Part shown: positions 55,317-64,000 of the stretch, piece after piece
How the letters are laid out: each line of letters starts with the position of its first letter
Position numbering within the stretch: the first letter of the stretch is position 1
Source of the DNA: Catonia carolina
Taxonomy: Eukaryota; Arthropoda; Insecta; Hemiptera; Achilidae
Reading direction: 5' to 3'
DNA length: 64,000 nucleotides
NCBI GenBank assembly: GCA_035578175.1
Contig: JAQMRL010000001.1
Location: 237,351,038 to 237,415,037, forward strand
Program-made: the position numbers and the translations under genes
Notes under the pieces: model-generated
Databases searched by the model: none
Told to the model about the DNA's origin: nothing
Seen by the model: the letters and a program-made list of their open reading frames with translations, nothing else

Positions 55317-57602
55317 TCTAACATTATTTTCATGTACATATCACCTTACCAACGAATAAGCCAAAAATTATAGAGGAATAATCAGCCAATAAAAAACGTG
55401 ACTTAAAATCTTAATTTTCTGACGAATAGGTAAAATAAATATTAAAAACGAGCAATTTAGATATAATATAAATACAGAAAGCCAACGAACAAATCTATAC
55501 TGAAAAAGAAAGGAACACTTACAAACCTACTGAAAACAGAAATCCTAATTTAAGATTATTCTGTTTACTTAGAAAAAACAACCAAATGTTAAAAAATTAA
55601 AGTGTTTAATCTTAACGAGGTAAAAAGAAGCACGATTTTATCTCCAGTAATTTTACTGAAGAAATAAAAAGAATAAACTTATTTCGTTTTTCATCGTCTA
55701 GAAAAAGAAATAAAGAAAGAATTTTGGTCTTTAAGTGGAGCTTGTTTAAGGGTTGGGGTGAAGTGGTTTTCTTAAAGGTTGGTTGGTAAGACTGAAATGG
55801 TAAAGTGAATACAGCTTGGAGAGTACAGTAATTATATTATGTAAATGAAAAAGAGGTTTCTAAGAAGAAACAGAGGAAGAAAAATAAGGAAACGAAAGTA
55901 AGGTCACTGGTACACTTAAAAGACGTTGCGAAGTACAGTTTATCACAGAATACTGAATCACACTCAAGATATTATTCTTCACCGCAAACCACAACCTACG
56001 AAATTCCACAAACCCAAACAGTTTCATTAATTCAACATGACTAATTTACGGATGTTTCAATCACTTGTCATTAAATTCAGAGCTGTTAATCCAGACATTT
56101 AAGCAGGGTAATCAATTAGAAAATTATTTTTGTTTCTTTAATATTCAAATGGGAAATCGTGGAATGACAATTTTTTTAGAGCTAGTTCAGCCACATGGAC
56201 CACTTTAGTCAATTTGGAAGCTTTCAGTCTCTTTTTGGCGTGATATTCTCTCATGTTCTGAGCACGCTTCTATTTGGTTGCTTCTGAAAATTTCTTATTC
56301 TCATACTCTCTTTTCTGTATCGTAAGCCGATGGTTGTGGTCCTTAATGACCTGTTTGTAATTGGGTAATTTTTCCGTTAGATCTTCGTGAGTTAGTCCAC
56401 AATTTATAACACCGAAAATGTTTTTTTTCAGATTAATGTATTGTGAAAATTATTCCGCAAGATATAGGGTACGAAGATAGTAGACGAAAGTACAAGTTAC
56501 TGAGGAAGATTTTTAGAGGAAAAGCAGATCTGTACAAGAAAAACAAACGGTCGAAAACGATAACAAACCAAACACTAAAAATTCTACTGGCGTACAATAA
56601 ATGACACACGGATCACAAAATAAAATATCAAACTAAACAACAGGCGATTTAGGAGTAATTTAAGACATTGAGAAAATTGGAATAAAGAGAGAAAACATAA
56701 CAGAGTGAAGTGAATAAAACTACGGAAAACCTTTTCAGGTAGGCCTACATTTTAAAGGAAATCCTTAAGTTTTAGTTAATAATATTCAAGCAATTCCTTA
56801 ACAACTAACAATTTCTTTTTTCGTTTAGCAATTCCTTAAATTACAATTATATAAGGATTTCCTTATTGATTTCCAGGAAATCCTGAAAAACTGTTGAATA
56901 TAAGTAAGAAAATGCTAATCAAATTAAGGAAAATCTTAGAAATTTATAAGGTAAGGGTACAGCTTGCTTATATTCCCCTATTTCCCAATTTTAGGCATCA
57001 TCATTCGTTTGAAATTGCAAAATATACCAAAGGTTATTATCACTTACGCAATTTTGCATAATATATCAAAAATATTGAATGACCAGTATTGAAATGACGG
57101 ATGTGGAGACATAGATATAGGTCTTCATGAATAAAGAAAGAGATAGTAACTGTGCTTTGTACAGCCCATCCCGGTCGTTGTCAGAAAGAACAAGTTGAAA
57201 CATATTTGTACGACGTAACTACTGTTTACTCGGAAATCCTTGCAAGCAATTTCTGATTATTCAGCAAGACATTCCTTAAATTACATTACTTAAGACGATA
57301 CTTATAAGAATTAGCAAAAGGTTATTCACTCGAAAATAAGGAAAGCCTTTAGTAAACAAGAAAAGTCTAATAATTAGGAATTTATGAATTACCTGAGTTT
57401 TGTTCACTTCACCTAATGGGCTGAACTTAGTTTAGACGACTGATTGCATACATTAAGGGCTTCCACGAAGGACAGGAACAAAATACAACAGAAATGGAAG
57501 AAAGGAGAAAAGACTATATTGAATGAACGCATACAATCCAGAAAAATATCTGTCAAAGTTATTTCATGAGGTCTAAAAATGATCCTATAAGAGAAAAAAT
57601 CC
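55317..57602. other. Long AT-rich stretch without recognised gene
   Basis: No gene. At 56170-56290 the minus strand reads RAQNMREYHAKKRLKASKL, similar in character to charged frames at 35.2 and 39.2 kb. Confidence 0.4.
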
Positions 57603-57760
57603 CATCAACAGCTTGATCATTAGCGTCTACATTTGTTACAGAACGGTGAACTTAAACAAGTTAAATTTCAGAGATAAGCTGGGAATAGAACCCCTAAAGT
57701 TTCCAATCTGTTATTTGTCATGCTACAACTGGACCCACACACAGATTACATTTTTATCAT
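57603..57760 (+). mobile_element. Possible tRNA-like retroposon, pair with 58.2 kb
   Basis: CAGCTTGATCATTAGCGTCTA, then, 70 bp on, GGGAATAGAACCCCTAAAGT. The same opening occurs at 58208. It may be a box A/box B arrangement. The 64-codon frame over it is not convincing. Confidence 0.4.
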
Positions 57761-58204
57761 ATTTCATGGAGAATACTATTCCAAAAAATTTCAAAGAATT
57801 CTTTTAAGAAAAAACTGAATGAATTTATTTGTAGTTAACAGTAGATTTCTTTATAAAAACCTATGTAATTTCATTTGATATCCACTTTTTCTACTGTAAA
57901 TAAATATTTGAATTTAATTCATACAAACAGAATTGTACCAGTTTGTCAATTGTATATTTACAAGAGACTGCAAAACATGCAATAAGAAACAATAATGCTT
58001 TTTACTGAGAAAACTATAGCGTGAGGAACATTTCGTTTGGATTCAACATGCACTTTGTCTAGGCCATTAAACTCGAAATAACACAAAACCAAGTTTACTG
58101 TTGTATGCTTTTACCAGGTTCAACAAATGAAAATATATCTTGAACAAACGGAAAACTAACCAAATTTCCTTCATGAAATTTTTGAAATTCTTTTACTTAA
58201 ATAT

Positions 58205-58325
58205 TACCAGCTTGATCATTAGCGATTATATTGGAACAATATCAGTGAATTTTAAAATATAAAATTTTCCAGATGCTCTCGGTAATCGAACTTATGATCT
58301 ATCGATTTGCTTGCAGCCACAATAT
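58205..58325 (+). mobile_element. Possible tRNA-like retroposon, pair with 57.6 kb
   Basis: CAGCTTGATCATTAGCGATTA, then GGTAATCGAACTTATGATCT in the same relative place as in the 57.6-kb copy, and GCCACAATATC near the end versus GGACCCACACAC there. Confidence 0.4.
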
Positions 58326-58495
58326 CTCTTTTTATACTATCTAGACAGAAAAACTGTATTGTCTAACATTTAAAATTAAGAGTAAAATGTAATAGAAATA
58401 ACGCAGAAAAACAAAAAATTTAGAAAGATTTTTTAAAATAACATTTTTGTAATTAAGTTCAAAGGTTAATCATTATCAAATCTGGTACTTAAGTC

Positions 58496-58535
58496 AAACA
58501 TCAAACCAGTCGAGAGACTGATGACAAAAAAAGTC
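58496..58535 (+). mobile_element. LINE family C tail only
   Basis: ATCAAACCAGTCGAGAGACTG followed by ATGACAAAAAAA matches the tail at 42285-42330. An almost completely 5'-truncated insertion. Confidence 0.6.
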
Positions 58536-59452
58536 TAACACATAGTATCTATAATGTCTAGTAAAACTATAGTCTCTGTTGTCCAGTATGTTTATCGCGA
58601 AATAATTCGGATGTCCTTTCACTTTTTGTTCGTATGTTCTGTTAATTCATGTAATTTCGTGTCTAACTGAGTTAGGCCCTATGTCGTTATAAAGATATTT
58701 GTTTCTTATGCACCATGATATCCTAAGAACTGTACGTAAAAATTCTGTCTGAAAACGTTCAGTTAAATCATATTATAATTTATTGCTGTCCCCCAGAGTT
58801 GTATCCCGTACGTCCAAATAGGCCAAGACATGTTTCTCAGTTCTAAGTAGGCTACAACTGTTTTCAGCCACTATGCATGTTTGTGCGTCAATGATTGTAA
58901 ATGGTAGATATTGAAATAAGCTCTTTTAACTTTGCTTTCACTTTTCCTAAAAACACTGCAACTCGGATCTTAAAAAAATCACGTTCACCAATTTTAAGAG
59001 AACAACTAAGAGAAAATCATACAGAAAATTAAAAAATCTTCGTTCTTCTGATTTGTACAATACAAAAATTTATTGAATATAAAATAAACAGAATAATGAG
59101 TTCTACAGATTTATTCATTTGTTTTCTAAGGGAAACTAAATACTGAGTTTGGTTCAGATTAGAAAATAATACGGTCGCTAAAGCGTTAAAAAATAAATAT
59201 ACAACATTTTAGACACATATATAAGGATATATAAGGATACATATATATATAAGGATACATTTTAGCGGACCTCATTTTTGGTATATCTGCTGCAGGATCG
59301 GGGTATTCCGAATAAATTTTCGGAAGATCTATCAAAGCGATAACCTCAACAGCGAATTTCCTACAAGAAATCTGCTAAAAGTAAAACATTTACAAAAATA
59401 CCTTGCCTACAGATTAAACTGTCCGAAAATCCATTCATACAACTTGGAATTA
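58536..59452. other. AT-rich stretch without recognised feature
   Basis: No gene or repeat family recognised. An (ATATAAGGATAC)n-like triplication lies at 59218-59262. Confidence 0.45.
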
Positions 59453-60380
59453 TAAAAATCTGGTGTGAAACACTCACACGACTTTCTCTTGCCAATGTAA
59501 ATAATGAAAAATATAACCTAAAATTAGTAATAAAACATTAGAAATAAACAAAAAAACTAACCTTAAAAATATAACCTTATTTTAATCATGAGTGAGATGC
59601 AAAATGAAAATCAACCTGTTTCGCTTAAAAATACGAAAAATCACTCTTTCACGCTAAACTAGGATATGTAGAGACAAATGCTAAAAATACAAGTTGTAGC
59701 TCGTTTAATTTCCTATAAATTTCATTATATACAGTTTTGTCTTTAAATGCATACTAAGGCTAAAATCTTGAAAAATCGATTTTTACACGTTTTCGTGAGA
59801 AAAAACAGAAAATCGCTAATTACCGCTAAACTAAAAGTTATACAAAAAAATGTTTGAAATAAGTTGTAGGATTTTAAATTCCCTACAACTTTTATTGTAT
59901 ACATTTTTGCGCTAAAATGCATAATAGTCGCCTTAAAAAACATTTTTTTACGAGAAAACAGTCTTTCCAAGAATCTCAGAAGACATGGCGCCTTTCCTAT
60001 CTTGTAGAGCATAAAAAATTTAGTAAATGGGACGATTTTTAAAAAAAATCGTAGGAGCAGTTTTTGAGAAAATTGCAAAAAAGTGAAAAATTACACGAAT
60101 TAACTACTACTTCCGGTTGACCGATTTTGATTAAAATGTTCGTGTCGGGTCCTCTAGTGGTATCTAACTTAAGTTTCAAGCTCGTACGATGTTCCGTTTT
60201 TGAGATATTCTGTTCACACACACGCGCGCGCGCACACACACAAACCAATCGCTAAAAATATGTTTTTTGGGTTCAGGGGGTCTGAAAATGTGTAGATCCG
60301 GTGAAAACTCGATTTCGAAAAATCAACATGAAAACAATACTTTCCTTCCTATATTCATATAGACAAGAGAAAGTAAAAAT
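59453..60380 (-). mobile_element. Element H copy (Helentron-like), complete
   Basis: 3' end AAAATCTGGTGTGAAACACTC with perfect hairpin and subterminal repeat ACTTTCTCTTGCC (59481-59493). 5' end GACAAGAGAAAGTAAAA at 60380. The two internal modules start with CACGCTAAACTAGG (about 59650) and ACCGCTAAACTAAA (about 59821), 171 bp apart. The microsatellite (60216-60243) is CA-(CG)n-CA. A good reference copy; the minus-strand frames of 69 and 111 codons inside are by-products. Confidence 0.9.
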
Positions 60381-60384
60381 CAGG

Positions 60385-61812
60385 GAATCAAAGTATTTCT
60401 ATATTACGTTTAAATTCAGCTCTTCTTTCTTTGTTCGAGAAAATTAAAACAATACGGATAAAAAAATTAATGTAAAAAACTTCCGCTGCATGTATTTTGC
60501 TTTTACTGAAGAAAGAAGACATATTTTATCACTCCAAAAATATATAACTGTCGCAATGCTGAATTAATAAGCAATAAAACTCCCAAGAGGTAGAAATAAA
60601 TACAACATTACAACATCACATCTCTAATGTACGTATCAGAATGAGAATCACAAATTTACATACTTAAGAAAACTGTTTCATGATTCGTTCATAAATATTC
60701 CTTTAAAAAAAACTGTTGAATTTTAATAATACTCTTATCTACAAAAGTCTCACTTTAGGAAGGTACTTATTTAAAGAAAAAAACGAAGAGGAAGTCAGAA
60801 TTTTGTATTAGTGATTAAAAAGGTAGTAGAAATTTAAGAAAAATACGGAAAAGGAGGGAACTAAATACCGCAAGCGAAAGGGTCGACAATCAAGTAGGTC
60901 TGAATGGGGAAACACGAGGAAGTTAAAAGAAGGAGGAAAGGTAATTTAGGAAGTCCCGACAACCAATTTTCTTGGAACAAGGGAAACTAGGGGAATTCCT
61001 TTTGTTTTTCCCCTGGATGACTGATGGACCTCACTAAAGGAGAACAACACTGCTTAGCCTGATCAGTACAGACATAACAAGAGAAATGGGATAAAAGGTC
61101 CGTAAGCACATTGTGGACGCACACAAATACCAAATGAGAGAAAGAGAGTAGAACCGGGCAGACATACAGACTAAGTTCGTACCGTGGCTTGACTATAAAT
61201 CGGACAAGGGAACAACAAGGGGTAAAGTACAACTCCGCCCTCGCAGTAGTCGCCCTACAGGCAGAGGCCTACACACCCTATGTATTCTATCCACAAGGAT
61301 GAACTAAAACACAGACAGATAAACGTACGTACGTTCACTAAATTCACTATTCTCTATGACGAAGACCCTAGCTGCTGCTCTTGTCAATGTTTACGAATAC
61401 AAACAGACCGGGCAAACACATGCTGTGACATACAAAATAACATCACTTGATTCATGGATAAACTGAAATGTTTCTGTGTACCTAGACCTTATATATCTAC
61501 TAAATCAAACGAATCTATTTTGTTTGGCAACAAAACAAATAACCATTAACAACTTACAAGAATCAAAATGTAATTTTTAAACATTTCATAAATTATAACA
61601 AACATAAAAGTGTTCACTGTAAACTACCCTAACAATTAAAACTGTTATTTTTTAACATAAAATTAAAAAAAAACTGTGTCGCTTAAAACAATATAGGTAC
61701 TTTATAATATGATAAGTTACAATTTCGGATAAGATATGAGAAGGAACTGTACAGAACCTTGAAGTATCCAAGGTAACTCAGAAAACGTCTACTAGAAAAG
61801 TCATATTTACAA
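60385..61812. other. No gene recognised; GC-richer island at 60840-61400
   Basis: The island is purine-rich, matches no repeat family here, and carries an 81-codon minus frame (60987-61232) with no recognised motif. It could be single-copy host sequence. Confidence 0.4.
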
Positions 61813-61849
61813 AAACCGATTACTGTAATTACAAATTAATTCTCAATAT

Positions 61850-61988
61850 TTCACAGTGGTTATCTTCATAAGAGGTATTTGAGATGTGGCTGTACAGACA
61901 AATGTTGAGGATCCCATGGACTACTCAGATGTCAAATATAAAAGTTCTCAGGAGAATGAAGAAGGACATGGAGGTCATTTCCACTATA
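61850..61988 (+). pseudogene. LINE family A fragment, first of two direct copies
   Basis: A clean frame reads EVFEMWLYRQMLRIPWTTQM, then NIKVLRRMKKDMEVISTIK. This matches FExWxYRRMLRIPWxxxxxNxxVLRRxxKxxExxxTIK of family A. It stops where element H begins; the homologous segment restarts beyond that element at 62985. Confidence 0.8.
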
Positions 61989-62972
61989 AAAATCTGGTGT
62001 TAAACACTCACACGACTTTCTCTTGCCAATGAAAACAATCAACAATTTAAATCTAAAATTAGTAATAAAACATTAGAAATAAACAAAAAACTAACCACAA
62101 AAACATAAACTTATTTTAATCTTGAGTGAAACACGCAAATTGAAAATTAACCTCAGTTTGGATTAAAAATACGGGAAATCACTTTTCCACGCCAAACTAG
62201 GCTCTGTAGAGAAAAATACTCTAAATAAAAGTTGTAGATCTTTTAATTTCCTATAAATTTGATTATACACTTTTGTAGTTGAATGCATATTAAGACTGAA
62301 ATTTAAAAAAAATCGATTTCTTTTACACATTTTCGAGAAAAAAACAGAAAATCGCTAATTACCGCTAAACTAAGCGTTATACAAAAAAATGATTGAAATA
62401 AAAGTTTAAGATTCTTTAATTCTCTACAACTTTTACTATATTCATTTTTGCGCTAAAATGCATATTAAAGCCGCAATCTTTAAAAAAAAAAACATTTTTT
62501 TCTACGAGAGCACAGCCTCCACAAGAATTTCAGCAGACATGGCGCCTACCCTATCTTGTAGAGCATAAAAAATTTAGTAAATGAGACGATTAAAGAAAAA
62601 GTAAAGAAAAATTGTAGGAGCCGTTTTTGAGAAAATCGCAAAAAGTGAAAAATAAAACGAATACTACTAAGTTACTACAATGATACTACTACTACCAATG
62701 AAACTACTACAGGTTAGCCGATTTTGATGAAAATGTTCGTGTCGGGTCCTTTTAAAGTATCTAAATTATATTTCAAGTTTCAAGTTCGAACGATGTCCGT
62801 TCTTGAGATATTCTGTTCACACACACACACACACAGACCAAACGCTAAAAACATGTTTTTGTGTTCAGGGGGTCTGAAAACGTGTACATCCGGTAAAAAC
62901 TCTATTTTAAAAATCGACATGAAAACAATACTTTCCTTCCTATATATTCGTATAGGGAAGAGAAAGTAAAAA
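61988..62972 (-). mobile_element. Element H copy (Helentron-like), flanked by LINE direct repeats
   Basis: 3' end AAAATCTGGTGTTAAACACTC, subterminal repeat ACTTTCTCTTGCC (62012-62024), 5' end GGGAAGAGAAAGTAAAA at 62972. Both modules and the CA microsatellite (62817-62836) are present, and a local ACTACT-rich expansion lies at 62658-62712. The 62724-62969 frame is a by-product. The flanks on both sides are copies of the same LINE segment. Confidence 0.9.
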
Positions 62973-62974
62973 CC

Positions 62975-63378
62975 GATTAACTACGAATCAATTCTCAATA
63001 TTTTACAGGGGTTATTTTCGTAAGAGGCATTTGACATGTGGCTATACAGACAAATGTTGAGGGTTCCATGGACCCTCAACCGAAGAAAGACGTGGAGGTC
63101 TTTTCCACTATAAAAATATAGGAAGCTCTAATATTTTTGATATATCATGCGGAATGACTCACGATATTCGTCACTGCATGCCATTCTGCAAGGAATAATG
63201 AATGGAAAACGTAAACTTGGCAAAAGAAGGGTAAGAAGGGTGTTGTAGTTTCGAAATCTGAGAACTTGGGTTGGAAATAGCTCAGAAGAGCTTTTTTGCA
63301 GTGCAACGAACAAAGAGAGAATTGCTATGATGGTCGCCAACATTCGGAACGGATAGGTACCTGAAGAAGATCTTCAAA
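62975..63378 (+). pseudogene. LINE family A C-terminus and 3' end
   Basis: AAACCGATTA... opens a second copy of the flanking segment. EAFDMWLYRQMLRVPWTL (about 63028-63081) parallels the first copy, but about 20 bases are missing after CCATGGACC. It continues beyond the first copy: YRKL, SLHAILQGIMNGKRKLGKRR, FRNLRTWVGNSSEELF, and NKERIAMMVANIRNG* at about 63310-63355, with tail CCTGAAGAAGATC. Frameshifts show it is dead. Confidence 0.8.
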
Positions 63379-63379
63379 A

Positions 63380-64000
63380 GTCGACTTTATTTGTTTGGTT
63401 TGAGGGCCATAAATTATTCACGGAGCAATGTGACATTAAAAAATCAAGAGAATAGAACAAATACGTGAATATAGTCAACGCTATAATGACTGGCGCTCTC
63501 TAAATATTTTTAAATTATATAATAAAGTAACATTGGCTTCAAAATATTTTTAAAAAATTCTGTTTTCTTCCTTAATACTAAGAAGCCAATTTTCATCGCA
63601 CAAACATGCAACATATACACACTTAAACAGAAGAAAATTCTCCGTCCATAGCAAATTAACCCGTTAGAAAACAACGAATAGTTCCGTAGCAAAATGGGTT
63701 TAAACAATGTCATGACGCTATGCCAGAATTTTGGTGTTTGGGTATAACCGGGTTAATACACTAATTAAATAGCATACAAATTACAAACAACTACTTGAAA
63801 CAACATAAAAAATTTACATACCAAACCCATCTAAGAAGTCAAAACATAAATTAATAAGAGAAGATTTTTTAACGTAAAACTGAACAAGTAAGAACATTTA
63901 CTGTCAGTAATTCTAACAGTCATCCACGTCATTTTGGTTTCTACATTTAATTTTTTTTTAAATTAAGAGAATTTATTAAATTTTTGTAGAAAATTATTAA
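63380..64000. other. AT-rich stretch without recognised feature
   Basis: No gene or repeat family recognised up to the window end. Confidence 0.45.

Overview
The window is AT-rich eukaryotic DNA, most likely from an insect with a repeat-laden genome. A hemipteran is my best guess, made from the style of the repeats and not proven. I found no convincing host protein-coding gene, no intact tRNA or rRNA gene, and no bacterial or phage feature. No open frame exceeds about 210 codons, and the longer ones lie in, or antisense to, transposon remnants. The region reads as intergenic or large-intron sequence that has collected mobile elements.

The dominant component is one family of about 0.9-1.1 kb non-autonomous elements, here called element H. 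There are about fifteen complete or partial copies along the whole window. It has a 13-bp subterminal inverted repeat (ACTTTCTCTTGCC near the 5' end, its complement near the 3' end), a 3' hairpin (GTGTGA-GTGTT-TCACAC) followed by CAGATTTTT, and an internal CA/GT microsatellite. It shows no target-site duplication. This is the layout of Helentron/Helitron2-type non-autonomous rolling-circle elements such as Drosophila DINE-1. Most copies lie on the minus strand; copies near 11.2, 29.7, 31.5, 52.2 and 54.4 kb lie on the plus strand.

Two H copies carry nested TG...CA insertions with 4-bp target duplications, read as solo LTRs. One, at 11295-13009, is 1715 bp long. The other, at 48976-49603, is 628 bp and GC-rich. 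It has a TATA box with a well-placed initiator, no AATAAA or ATTAAA, and a textbook histone-mRNA 3' stem-loop (GGCCCTTTTCAGGGCC then ACCAAAA). That is the most unusual feature of the window: it suggests an LTR element that may form its RNA 3' ends by the histone pathway.

The rest consists of 3'-end fragments of LINEs (six Jockey-like C-terminal fragments and several of at least two other reverse-transcriptase lineages), three SINE families with tRNA-like heads or swapped heads, two decayed IS630/Tc1/mariner-type transposons (15.1 kb with 97-bp inverted repeats; 44.7 kb without visible ends), and a 107-bp tandem satellite (22.6-23.2 kb). Stretches between repeats are AT-rich and featureless, except for GC-richer single-copy-looking islands near 5.0, 28.7-29.6 and 60.8-61.4 kb that could hold regulatory or untranslated host sequence.
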